Origin: Nitrosopumilus ureiphilus
GTDB lineage: Archaea; Thermoproteota; Nitrososphaeria; Nitrososphaerales; Nitrosopumilaceae
Direction: 5' to 3'
NCBI RefSeq assembly: GCF_013407185.1
Contig: NZ_CP026995.1
Span: forward strand, 1,137,913 to 1,201,912
DNA length: 64,000 nt
Part shown: in pieces, positions 26,362 through 34,999 of the stretch
Layout: every line of letters starts with the position of its first letter
How positions within the stretch are numbered: the first letter of the stretch is position 1
The notes under the pieces: model-generated
Database searches by the model: none
The model's input: only the letters and a program-made list of their open reading frames with translations
What the model was told of the DNA's origin: nothing
Translations under genes and position numbers: made by a program

Positions 26362-27273
26362 ATGAACATTTTGAGAGTACAGTATTGGATATTCATGTTA
26401 TTTTTTATTCCATTTATTCCAATAGTCCACGGAATATCGGGTGAGAACCTAATAGATTTTCCAGGTGCATTTATCACTATTGGAGGTATTTCAATTGACG
26501 ACAGTCTGATTGCTGCGCTTACAAATATTGAAAATATTACTAGTCAGTTTGGGATTGAGGTATCATTTACTGAACTGATTGCATACTCAATTGGAATGGT
26601 CATTTATGGAATTTTCATTTGGAATTTCTACAGATTTCTTGCAAGACGTGAAATGATTCCATTAGGTCTTAAAAAATATCAAACAGATGGGAAAAAAATT
26701 ACATCGATTATTGCATATATTTTCAAATACGTCATAGTCTTTCCGCTGGTTGTTTTAGTTTGGTTTGTTGTTTATTCTACATTTTTGTTCTTTATGGCCC
26801 CAGACATTCCCACAGAACATGTTTTTTTAATAGTAATATCGCTTGTAGTTACAGTTAGAATCTCAGCATATTATAAAGAAGATCTTGCAAAAGATTTTGC
26901 AAAATTAATCCCCTTTGCATTATTAGGTATTTTTCTTACCAGTAATATTTTCTTTACACCTAATGACATCATAGATAGAGCTTATGGTTTCATTCCATTT
27001 TTGGGAAAAATTATTGGGTTTGTAACATATGCGATAATAGTTGAAGCAATTTTACGGATTTTATTTTTAGTGAAAAGAAAGATTTTGCCAGCAGCTGATG
27101 AAAAACTTGAAGGGAAAATTGAAGAGCAGATTAATGAAAAAATAAAAGTACATGTAGAAAAAATTGAAGAGAAACAAGAGAATCTAGAGAAGAAAATTGA
27201 GAAAGAAACAGATGAGATTGAGAAGAAAATTGAGAAAGAAAATAATTCAAGCCAGGATGGAAAGAAGAAATAA
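26362..27273 (+). CDS. membrane protein with C-terminal coiled coil
   Basis: 303 residues: about five TM segments (8-25, 70-90, 120-150, 155-175, 185-235), then a highly charged coiled coil from about 250 to the end built on EK(I/N)E.K repeats. ATG start after a gaggaga-type ribosome binding site. It precedes the CDF transporter gene by 2 nt, so the two form an operon. It may be a small-conductance channel-like or scaffold protein; the family is not recognised. Confidence 0.7.
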   Translation: MNILRVQYWIFMLFFIPFIPIVHGISGENLIDFPGAFITIGGISIDDSLIAALTNIENITSQFGIEVSFTELIAYSIGMVIYGIFIWNFYRFLARREMIPLGLKKYQTDGKKITSIIAYIFKYVIVFPLVVLVWFVVYSTFLFFMAPDIPTEHVFLIVISLVVTVRISAYYKEDLAKDFAKLIPFALLGIFLTSNIFFTPNDIIDRAYGFIPFLGKIIGFVTYAIIVEAILRILFLVKRKILPAADEKLEGKIEEQINEKIKVHVEKIEEKQENLEKKIEKETDEIEKKIEKENNSSQDGKKK

Positions 27274-27275
27274 TT

Positions 27276-28205
27276 TTGGCAGGAGGCTCAACAAAAGCAG
27301 TTTATGCAGCACTTTTTGGGAATCTTGGAATTGCAGTTACAAAATTCGTGGCAGCTGCAATGACTGGCAGTGCCTCAATGTGGGCAGAATCCTATCACTC
27401 TGCATCAGATACGGCAAACCAAATTCTCCTGTTATTAGGAATTAGATTAAGCAAAAAACCTGAAACAGATTTACATCAATTTGGTTATGGAAAATCGCAA
27501 TTCTTTTGGTCATTTATTGTAGCAACCATGATCTTTGGAATTTCAGGAATTTTGTCATTAGAGCAAGGATTTTCATCTTTGTTAGGTGAAGAACACCAAT
27601 TTGAAAACCCTATAATCAATTACATAGTATTGATAATAGCGGCAGGATTTGAGGGAAATGCATTAAGAATCGCAATTAGTCATTTCAAAAAACCAATTGT
27701 TAAACGTGGAGATAAAGCTGGTTTTTCAAATTTGTATAAAGAATTCAAAAACAGTAAGGATACATCCATTCTAACAGTCATAGTTGAAGATACTGCTGCC
27801 TTGTTGGGAATCGGTGTTGCAGCAGTTGGGATTTTTCTTACAGACATTACAGGGAATACACAATATGATGCAATTAGCTCCATCATCATTGGAGCTTTAT
27901 TGATGTCTTTTGCATTTTTCTTGGCAAAAGAAAATCGGGGATTATTGTTAGGTGAATCAATTTCTGATGAACAGAAAAAACAGATCTTATCTTTAGTGAA
28001 CACAATACCTGAAGTTCACAAAGTGGTCACTATGAAAACTATGCACCTTAGTCCAACAACAGTGATTGTTGGAATTGAAGTCAATCTAATTGACGGATTA
28101 GACACAGACAAGATAGAAACTATCACAGATGAAATTGAACAGCAAATAATGACAGTTTTGCCACGGTCAAAAAAAGAATATATTTTTGTAGAGATAGAAC
28201 GCTAA
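27276..28205 (+). CDS. cation diffusion facilitator (Zn2+/Mn2+/Co2+ exporter)
   Basis: 309 residues, TTG start 2 nt after the preceding stop. TM2 carries the metal-site motif YHSASD, the next loop has HQFGYGKSQFFW, and TM5 carries the second site (IVEDTAALLGIG, with Asp). A cytosolic ferredoxin-like C-terminal domain (about 215-309) ends the protein. This is the standard CDF plan, a dimeric metal/H+ exchanger. The metal is not decided by the sequence. Confidence 0.85.
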   Translation: MAGGSTKAVYAALFGNLGIAVTKFVAAAMTGSASMWAESYHSASDTANQILLLLGIRLSKKPETDLHQFGYGKSQFFWSFIVATMIFGISGILSLEQGFSSLLGEEHQFENPIINYIVLIIAAGFEGNALRIAISHFKKPIVKRGDKAGFSNLYKEFKNSKDTSILTVIVEDTAALLGIGVAAVGIFLTDITGNTQYDAISSIIIGALLMSFAFFLAKENRGLLLGESISDEQKKQILSLVNTIPEVHKVVTMKTMHLSPTTVIVGIEVNLIDGLDTDKIETITDEIEQQIMTVLPRSKKEYIFVEIER

Positions 28206-28250
28206 TTTATTAAATCAAAATTGTCTTTTCAAGATTAATTATTTTTCAAT

Positions 28251-29054
28251 TTAGGTATGTGTGAAATCTTTTCCACAATGTGGGCAAGTATTATTTTTTT
28301 GATCTCTTTTTTTCCTCAATTCTTCTGTAAATGCAGATGCCATAATTCCTGTAGGAATTGCATATACTGCAATTCCAAGTATTGCAACCCCAGCACCAAT
28401 TATTTTTCCAGCTATGGTTACAGGATACACATCACCGTATCCTATAGTTGTAAGTGTGATAACACCCCACCACATTGACGATGGAATACTGGAGAATAAT
28501 TCAGGCTGGGCCTCATGCTCTGCATGATACATTAAGCTAGAGGCAAAGATCAGCACGATAAATAGAATGAAAAATGCTACGGCCAAATCACCTGCTTTTG
28601 ATTTGAATACATCACCTAGTGTCTGCATGGGTTCAGAATATCGGGCAAGTTTGAATAATCGAAATAGCCTCAAGAGTCGAATTATTCTAATGAATCTCAC
28701 ATCTGTTACTACAAATGGCAAAAAGAATGGCAATATTGCAGCTAGATCAATTAGCATCATGGGCGTGACCAAAAATCGAATTATACTGTATTTGGAATGT
28801 TGGTATTTTGGATTTAATTTACAAACGGTTATTCTTCCTGCATACTCTACTGTAAAGACAATTATTGAAAATACTTCAAAAGGAGTAAATAAATAACCAT
28901 ATTCATCCAAAACAGATTCTTCTGTTTCAATAATTACAACTAGTACATTTACAGCAATTAGTATAATTATGAAAATTTGGAAACTTTTTGTAATTTTGTC
29001 ATTAGTAGTACCTTCTAAAATTTCATATGCTCGTTGCATTGCTTTATTGGTCAC
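28251..29054 (-). CDS. six-TM voltage-gated-type potassium channel
   Basis: 267 residues. S1-S4 occupy residues 25-155, with an S4-like helix rich in Arg (RFIRIIRLLRLFRLFKLARYS; first 20 shown overlap the sensor). The selectivity filter TIGYGD is at about residue 211. S6 is followed by a short tail with a CPHCG pair and two His (CxxC...H.), a likely zinc site that may mediate tetramer contacts. This is a KvAP-like archaeal channel. ATG start. Confidence 0.85.
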   Translation of the reverse strand: MTNKAMQRAYEILEGTTNDKITKSFQIFIIILIAVNVLVVIIETEESVLDEYGYLFTPFEVFSIIVFTVEYAGRITVCKLNPKYQHSKYSIIRFLVTPMMLIDLAAILPFFLPFVVTDVRFIRIIRLLRLFRLFKLARYSEPMQTLGDVFKSKAGDLAVAFFILFIVLIFASSLMYHAEHEAQPELFSSIPSSMWWGVITLTTIGYGDVYPVTIAGKIIGAGVAILGIAVYAIPTGIMASAFTEELRKKRDQKNNTCPHCGKDFTHT

Positions 29055-29186
29055 TTGATATTCATCTTTGATAATGTTTAGTTTTAAACAGTTCTCATTA
29101 GGTTTTTAATAATTCTTTAAAAATACAATTGAATTCAAAAAAATCTACAAAAAGTCAGAGAAGAATTATTTTTGATAATTTTTGAC

Positions 29187-30833
29187 TTAGAGCCATTTCT
29201 TTCGTTTAAACCACGCAATCATAATTCCCGAGATAGCTGCCATTCCAGTTAACATGACAAAATAACTTCCTTCCCATTGCAATTCTGGAACATATACAAA
29301 ATTTGTTCCATATATCCCAGCTATGAATGTAATGGGTATGAAAATAGATGCAATTATTGTAAGCGTCTTCATCACCTCATTCATTCTATTGCTTACACTC
29401 GACAGGTAAGTGTCTAGCATACCACCAATGACATCGCGCAGTCCCTCTATAGTGTCTATTACCTGAATAACATGATTGTAAACATCTCTCAGATAAGTTC
29501 TAGTGTTATCAGAAATCAGCATTGTTGAATCACGTCCAAGAAAATCTATTATTTCACGAGCAGGCCAAATTGATTTTCTCAAAGAGATCATTCGACGTTT
29601 TAATGTTTGAATTGTCTGCATAGTATCGGCAGTGGGATTTTTCATCAATTCTTCTTCTAATTCCTCGGTAATGTCTCCAATTTTTTCTATAACTAGAAAA
29701 TAACTATCAATTATTGCATCAATTATTGCATAAGATAGATAATCACTTTTAAGATTTCTAATTGCACCTGTTTTGTTTCTCAGTCGTTTTCTAATTTGAT
29801 CAAAAAAATCAGCCTCAATTTCTTGAAATGTAATGACATGATCTTTTGCCAGAATTATTGAAATTTGTTCCAATTCTAGCTTTCCTGTTTCATTAATATA
29901 ATGAGGCATTTTTAACATTATCATAACATAATTATCAGAAACTTCAATTGAAGGTCGCAATTCAGTATTCATAATATTTGCCTGATGAAGTGGATGAATT
30001 TCAAAACTATTTCCAAATGCTTCAATGATTTTTGGATCATGTATACCAATGACATTAATCCATGAAACATTTGGTTTGTCCTTAGATTCTAAACATTCTT
30101 CAATTTTTACATTATTTTGTTCACTAATTGTTTCATTATCATATTCCATCATATCTATTCGAATGTTTTCTACTCTTTTTTCTCCAACATGAATCAGAGC
30201 TCCTGGACTTTGTCCAATTGTATCAGATAGTGAAATTTTTTGAGTTTTTGTTTTGTTTATAATCTGGGAAATTTTTGTAATATCTTGCAATCCCAAATCT
30301 TTTGTAATTTCTTTAACTTTTGATGTCTTGCTTGCAACTCCAACAATAATGAACCCTGCAACTATTGAAAAGATTATGCTAATTACTAGTGGAGTAAAAT
30401 CACCGACAACTGCAGCCTGATAGATTGCTTCTACATCAGTGGCAGTTCCTGCTTTTGCAACCAATCCAATAACAGAGTCAAGTAAGAAAAACAGGAACGA
30501 AATTAAAGAGCCAATTATGATTGCAGTGACTACAGTAATTCTTGGTGGAACTTCAATATTTTTTTCACCCTTGTAAGGAGAAAGATACTTTTTGTATCGG
30601 ATTATCATTAATGCCATACCTGTGATAATTAAAGTGGAAATTATCCACCATGTAACAAGCCAGGGTCCCTGTTGGGAGTCTATTTGTTCAACTCCAGAAA
30701 TAAGATCTTGAATGTTACCAGTTAAAGGTAATGAAAGTAAAGATGTAGCTATTCCAATAACAATTTGATACAAAAAGGCAAAAGTAAACCCATAAACTAG
30801 TCTATTGACAATGATTCCAATTTGATCTCTCAA
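29187..30833 (-). CDS. CorA-type divalent-cation channel with extra N-terminal membrane domain
   Basis: 548 residues. An N-terminal part with about four TM helices (10-185) precedes the CorA cytosolic funnel (about 205-480; SWINVIGIHDPKIIEAFG, EQISIILAKDHVITFQE, long stalk helix) and the two C-terminal TM helices. The canonical GMN selectivity motif reads GTN here (AGIYGTNFVYVPELQW), a Met-to-Thr change. The N-terminal extension is not standard for CorA. It may still be a Mg2+, Co2+ or Ni2+ channel, but selectivity could differ. Confidence 0.8.
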   Translation of the reverse strand: MRDQIGIIVNRLVYGFTFAFLYQIVIGIATSLLSLPLTGNIQDLISGVEQIDSQQGPWLVTWWIISTLIITGMALMIIRYKKYLSPYKGEKNIEVPPRITVVTAIIIGSLISFLFFLLDSVIGLVAKAGTATDVEAIYQAAVVGDFTPLVISIIFSIVAGFIIVGVASKTSKVKEITKDLGLQDITKISQIINKTKTQKISLSDTIGQSPGALIHVGEKRVENIRIDMMEYDNETISEQNNVKIEECLESKDKPNVSWINVIGIHDPKIIEAFGNSFEIHPLHQANIMNTELRPSIEVSDNYVMIMLKMPHYINETGKLELEQISIILAKDHVITFQEIEADFFDQIRKRLRNKTGAIRNLKSDYLSYAIIDAIIDSYFLVIEKIGDITEELEEELMKNPTADTMQTIQTLKRRMISLRKSIWPAREIIDFLGRDSTMLISDNTRTYLRDVYNHVIQVIDTIEGLRDVIGGMLDTYLSSVSNRMNEVMKTLTIIASIFIPITFIAGIYGTNFVYVPELQWEGSYFVMLTGMAAISGIMIAWFKRKKWL

Positions 30834-30918
30834 TTTCCACCCATTATTTTCATTAAAGTTTAGTGTATTCTAATTGATGTTGGTTTATTTTTTATGACCT
30901 CTTCGATTTTGATTATAA

Positions 30919-32241
30919 TCAGAGTCCTAGCATTAAACCATAAAGTTTTGCTCTAGTCTCTAACAATTCTTTTCTCAAATCACTAATATCTAATGCTAAT
31001 TGTACAGCTGCTTCTTCACCTGAAGAATCAAGTTGTTTTGAGACCAATAATCTCAAACTGCTTCTTTTTTCACCTAACTGTATTTGTAGTTCATCAACTT
31101 GTTTTTCAAGAGATGAAATTTGCAATGAAACACTTGAATTTTCACTAATCTTAGTCATTATGGATTGGGGATCTACAGCGTTAATTTTTCCAATACCAAC
31201 TTGACATGATTCAGGAATGATTCTATCAATTAGTTTAATATCAACAGAGTCAGAATCGGAACTTATTGTAATAAGTGGAACACGTATGCTATCTGCACCA
31301 GAACATGCTTCAAAGACAACATTGAATCTCATCAAATCAGGATTACTAGAAACTGGTTTTACAACAGATTCTGTAACAGATATGAGATTAGTATTCATTC
31401 CAGTAAGAGGTTGGCCTGTAATAGATTTTGGAAAATCAATCTCAGATACTTTGACATTTGGAGGAACATACAATACCAGTAAATATCTTCTTAGTTGGTC
31501 TTGAAGATCATTAAGTTCTTTTTTGAGTGAAATAATATTGTTTATGGTTTCAGGGTTTGGTATTTCATCAGTTTTTGGAAGGCTTTGTTTTGCAGTTTTT
31601 ATTTGAGATTTCAAATCAGCTATTTGGGTTTCTAGCGAAGAAATTTTTTCAGAGATTCCGCCCTGGTTTAATAATATTGCAGAAATAGATTCAGGATCTG
31701 CAGCTTTAATAATTACAGAGCTTATATAACAAGAGTTTGGCTGTATCATACTTCCAAGTTTTACTTGTTTTGTTTCACTGTCAGAAGTTACAAAAATCTC
31801 AGGTGCTCGAATTACTTTAGCTTTAGCACATGCATCAAAAATATAGGCATAGCCAGAAATGCTAGAGGATGTAGCTGCAGTTTTAGATGGGGTTAATTGT
31901 TTAACGGTAAATATTTTTTTAATTGTTCCAGCAGGTTCGCCTTTGGTAACTTTTTTTGTTTTAATTTCTCCTATTTTTTGTTCTGTAAGTTTTTTTGCCC
32001 ATCCCATTTGAGATAATTTTTCAGCAGTGACAGGTTTTACACAAGATGCATTTCCAGAAGAAGCTTTTATGATCTTTACTAATCCTTCACTGCAGACTAT
32101 TTGCTCTGCAGTAAAATCAAGTTTCATTTGTTGTTTGGGAGAAATGACATCAGCAAAAGTTTGAGATGTTAATGGACCCGAAAATAATATAACAGTTAAG
32201 AAAAAGGCCAGTAAACCAGTTAATTTCACACAAATTCTCAT
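30919..32241 (-). CDS. secreted protein with two Cys-paired repeats and coiled coils
   Basis: 440 residues with a signal peptide (about 1-30, ending near TFADVIS). A short domain holds CSEGLVKIIKASSGNASCV, a Cys-bounded loop. Two homologous units of about 110 residues follow, each with F(D/E)AC, IR.P.I..(T/I)SDS, a second Cys (P.SC) and DP.SI, and each ending in an ISSLE.Q coiled coil. The repeats should be disulfide-stabilised outside the cell. No C-terminal anchor seen. Probably a cell-surface or matrix protein; function unknown. Confidence 0.7.
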   Translation of the reverse strand: MRICVKLTGLLAFFLTVILFSGPLTSQTFADVISPKQQMKLDFTAEQIVCSEGLVKIIKASSGNASCVKPVTAEKLSQMGWAKKLTEQKIGEIKTKKVTKGEPAGTIKKIFTVKQLTPSKTAATSSSISGYAYIFDACAKAKVIRAPEIFVTSDSETKQVKLGSMIQPNSCYISSVIIKAADPESISAILLNQGGISEKISSLETQIADLKSQIKTAKQSLPKTDEIPNPETINNIISLKKELNDLQDQLRRYLLVLYVPPNVKVSEIDFPKSITGQPLTGMNTNLISVTESVVKPVSSNPDLMRFNVVFEACSGADSIRVPLITISSDSDSVDIKLIDRIIPESCQVGIGKINAVDPQSIMTKISENSSVSLQISSLEKQVDELQIQLGEKRSSLRLLVSKQLDSSGEEAAVQLALDISDLRKELLETRAKLYGLMLGL

Positions 32242-32290
32242 AATTTCACATATAAAAACTAGAACTTGATTGAGTCAAATTTCAACTAAA

Positions 32291-33604
32291 TCAATTTGTG
32301 TCCTTTTTATCTAATCCCAGATTTTTGAGAAACTTGTTTGCCTCAATTAAGGCATGTTTTTTTATTTTTACACGTTCTTCTTTATTGATGGATTTTGATG
32401 CCTGATGTAGGATCTCATCCATGAGATGAATCCCGCTCTGAGCTCCCTTTCGTAGACCTAATTGATACAACAGAGGAAGATTGGAGAGATTTGATGATAC
32501 TTCCAGATTAATTTCAGGAACATCAGGGGATTTTTTATTGGGAGATTCAATGTCAATGAATTTATCAACTACTTTTGAAAGAACATTATCAAGATTCTCG
32601 CTTAGATTGCGCTCAAGTTTTGTATTCTTTTCTTTTCTTGCCATCATTATAATTCGTTTAATTTTGAGAAGAGCTTGATTGGTATCAACGGAATCAAAAT
32701 CATTTGCAGTAAGATTAACTTTAAAGTCGTTCATAAATGCAGAAATAATAAAAGATAATGCTTCTTTTCTGCATGAAGATTTTGTAGTTCCAAATGGACA
32801 ATTGTCACAATTTGTAGTAAAATATCGTATTCCACGTTGACCAAAACTAGATAAAATGATTTTTCCTTGATCACGTAATTTAGAAATTGTTCTTGATGCA
32901 AGTCCTTCATCAATTAATAGAGCCTGGGAGATTTCTTGATTAGAATATGAACCTTCATCAATTAATTCTAGAATTTCTTTTTCTAGATCACCTGGAGAGC
33001 GCCTTGACGGCTCTTCAATTGCATCAGCTAAATAATGAGATACAAGTTTATCACCAGGTTGATGATTAATTGTAAATACTGTTCCATCAAATTCAGCATC
33101 TAGTCCAGAGGATGTTTCTGCTTTCAGGATTTTAATTAGAATTTTTTCTAAATTTTTAATTTTGAATTCTTTTAAAACATTAGACAACTTAACATTTGAA
33201 ATTTTAAGATTGCCTGAAACATATTGATTGTATAAAGCCCATCTTACCTTTCTTTCATCACTTCTTTCAATTAATCGCAATAAACTACAAAAATGATCTA
33301 TTTCATCCCATTTTATCTCAGAGAGTTCATCTTGAGAATTTTTGACGAACAGAGTTTTGTCAAGATTCTGCAAGAATTCTTCGAATTGTTTTATTGTTTG
33401 AGATTTTGTTTTTGTTGTTTGTTTAATTTTGACACTTTTGGATATTGCCTTGAACACATTATCTTTTGGCACAATAGAGTAAGTTCGAAATGGTTTTGTT
33501 TCATATTTTAGAAATTCAAAAAACTCTAAAGACGTGCCGTGAATAGAACGGGGTTCAAAAACTTTTAGTCCCATGAGTGTAGAATTAGAGAGCCCCATAC
33601 ACAT
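32291..33604 (-). CDS. large predicted DNA-binding (winged-helix) protein
   Basis: 437 residues, soluble. A winged-helix-like segment around residues 225-275 (IDEGSYSNQEISQALLIDEGLASRTISKLRDQG; only the pattern matters) is followed by YFTTNCDNCPFG and a further Cys (SSCRKE), a likely zinc site. The C-terminus is helical and Lys-rich. The N-terminal 200 residues are unrecognised. Two starts are possible, ATG at 33604 or 33598. Probably a regulator; target unknown. Confidence 0.65.
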   Translation of the reverse strand: MCMGLSNSTLMGLKVFEPRSIHGTSLEFFEFLKYETKPFRTYSIVPKDNVFKAISKSVKIKQTTKTKSQTIKQFEEFLQNLDKTLFVKNSQDELSEIKWDEIDHFCSLLRLIERSDERKVRWALYNQYVSGNLKISNVKLSNVLKEFKIKNLEKILIKILKAETSSGLDAEFDGTVFTINHQPGDKLVSHYLADAIEEPSRRSPGDLEKEILELIDEGSYSNQEISQALLIDEGLASRTISKLRDQGKIILSSFGQRGIRYFTTNCDNCPFGTTKSSCRKEALSFIISAFMNDFKVNLTANDFDSVDTNQALLKIKRIIMMARKEKNTKLERNLSENLDNVLSKVVDKFIDIESPNKKSPDVPEINLEVSSNLSNLPLLYQLGLRKGAQSGIHLMDEILHQASKSINKEERVKIKKHALIEANKFLKNLGLDKKDTN

Positions 33605-33788
33605 ATGAGATTATTTGATTATTTATGCGTACTAAGACAACTACATGACTAGATTTACATGAAAATAATTATAGGGAAATTTCATCTAAATCAAAATTTC
33701 ATATACTTAAAATAAAATTAAATTATAATTTTTCATGAGTATATCCAGATTCTTCATTAAGATAAGCACCGTGATTCTAGAACCACCA

Positions 33789-33798
33789 CCCCCCCCCC
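33789..33798. repeat. C10 homopolymer tract
   Basis: Ten consecutive C in an otherwise AT-rich intergenic region. Read from an ATG at 33735 the tract encodes Pro codons, and gain or loss of one base would switch between three different downstream frames, one of them open to about 33912. Confidence 0.7.
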
Positions 33799-33902
33799 TT
33801 CAAGTACACTGACAATAAATTACAAAACTTTCACCAAAAGGAGAAGTTTTTTGTGTATTCATAAAGAAAATTTTGAATATAATAAAAGGCGAAGGAAGTT
33901 GA

Positions 33903-33971
33903 ATATCAGGTAAGAAAAAGAAACTCTTCAACGATGATGATGAAGAAGAGTATCCTAAAATTAGAGTATAA
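33903..33971 (+). CDS. possible 22-aa charged microprotein with non-AUG start
   Basis: The frame SGKKKKLFNDDDEEEYPKIRV ends 14 nt before the next gene. An in-frame TGA sits just upstream, and the only codon between is ATA (33903), preceded at about 6 nt by AAGGAAG. The block pattern KKKK/DDD/EEE/YPKIRV looks coding. Initiation at ATA is inference. Confidence 0.3.
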   Translation: MSGKKKKLFNDDDEEEYPKIRV

Positions 33972-33985
33972 AATAAAATTCCATC

Positions 33986-34378
33986 ATGGCATTATTAACA
34001 GCTGATGAAATTAAAAAATTAGATAATGCATGTGGCATATTATCTAATGAAGATAAAGTAAGACATGTGGGTGTGATTAATGAGCTTGGAAGATTAGTTG
34101 CAGGTGGATTCAAAAAAGGAAAATCACCACTTTTAGAAGATGAGAAAATTTCCATGACATACATGCAGATGCAATTAGATTTTAAAATGAGAAAAGAGTT
34201 AGATGACGTATTGGGACCAATAGATTATATTGCATCAAGAAGAACTAAGCAATTGATCATTAGCGTGCCAATTGGAGAAAATTTAGTACTGATTTCAGCT
34301 GAACCTGATGCAGATGATAAATTAATTATCAAAAAAGCAGAAGAATTGTTTGACGACATTACAATTAAAACAATCTAA
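33986..34378 (+). CDS. small conserved-type protein, paralogue of the 1680-2072 gene
   Basis: 130 residues, ATG start, soluble. It shares the skeleton of the 1680 product (VRHVGVINELGRLVAGG; acidic helix; PIGENLVLISAEP). The alpha/beta pattern might be a roadblock-like fold, but that is not proven. Probably a Nitrososphaerota-specific family of unknown function. Confidence 0.7.
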   Translation: MALLTADEIKKLDNACGILSNEDKVRHVGVINELGRLVAGGFKKGKSPLLEDEKISMTYMQMQLDFKMRKELDDVLGPIDYIASRRTKQLIISVPIGENLVLISAEPDADDKLIIKKAEELFDDITIKTI

Positions 34379-34560
34379 AATTACAAATTTTGTTTTAAAT
34401 AATTCTTTAAAAATTATCTTAAGTTATATATCATATACAAAAATTAAAAAATAAGAACATAATTAAATTATTTTATTTTTACAATTCATTGACTAATCAG
34501 ATATCTATTGTTTGAACATTTCAGAATCAGAGAGGCTGCCTTCGGCCCACCGCCTCGGTA

Positions 34561-34662
34561 TTAACCTTGATCCATTGAAGAATTTTCAGTTGGCGTATCA
34601 GAGGATTTAGGTATTGTAGATATGGGTTCTTTACCAGAACCTTCTGAATTTATTGCCGACAT
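34561..34662 (-). CDS. small Ser/Pro-rich peptide gene (33 aa)
   Basis: ATG frame MSAINSEGSGKEPISTIPKS...SSMDQG, rich in Ser, Pro and Thr. After its TAA the same frame stays open through a GC-rich stretch (YRGGGPKAASL). It lies 108 nt downstream of the 34941 gene on the same strand. Weak candidate; may be a truncated gene. Confidence 0.35.
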   Translation of the reverse strand: MSAINSEGSGKEPISTIPKSSDTPTENSSMDQG

Positions 34663-34770
34663 CTTAAAGTTGTAAGATGCTTCATTTGAATGCCTCCAGT
34701 ATTTCAGGATCAAATTTTATCGAACTGTCTTTTCGCATATTTTTGGATATTGAAGACAATATTCTTTGAA

Positions 34771-34941
34771 TCAAGAGTAATCATCCTCAACAAATATCCA
34801 GGACAATCCCATTACATCCATTGCACAAGTATTTTGTCCAGATATTATTTCAGGGCGAATTTTTTCTCTTTCTTCTACTGGTGTTTCGACCAGAATTTTT
34901 GTAGGCTCAGATTGCCTTGGTTTCAAAGTTAAACTTTGCAT
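34771..34941 (-). CDS. small protein, paralogue of the 38301 gene; box-controlled
   Basis: 56 residues from the ATG at 34941. The N-terminal third matches the 38301 product: MQSLTLKPRQSEPTKILVE then PVEERE, against MQLLLSKKTSHSEATNNLVE then PVEERE. The similarity stops after this motif. An AGGCATGCCACAA box lies 45 nt upstream with a TATA-like caaataa between. After the TGA the frame stays open for another 17 codons. Function unknown. Confidence 0.55.
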   Translation of the reverse strand: MQSLTLKPRQSEPTKILVETPVEEREKIRPEIISGQNTCAMDVMGLSWIFVEDDYS

Positions 34942-34986
34942 TATGTAGAATCAAAGAATAATTATTATTTGACTATGCCCAACAAT

Positions 34987-34999
34987 TTGTGGCATGCCT
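34987..34999 (-). promoter_or_regulatory. AGGCATGCCACAA box, copy A
   Basis: Minus-strand AGGCATGCCACAA, 45 nt before the ATG at 34941. On the plus strand it covers the first codons of the 34994 gene. Copies A and D are identical over 18 nt (AAAGGCATGCCACAAATT). Confidence 0.6.

Noticed and set aside
34690-34932. 80-codon plus-strand frame
   Set aside because: It is the antisense of the better-supported 34771-34941 gene, and its aromatic- and Cys-rich composition is typical of a shadow.
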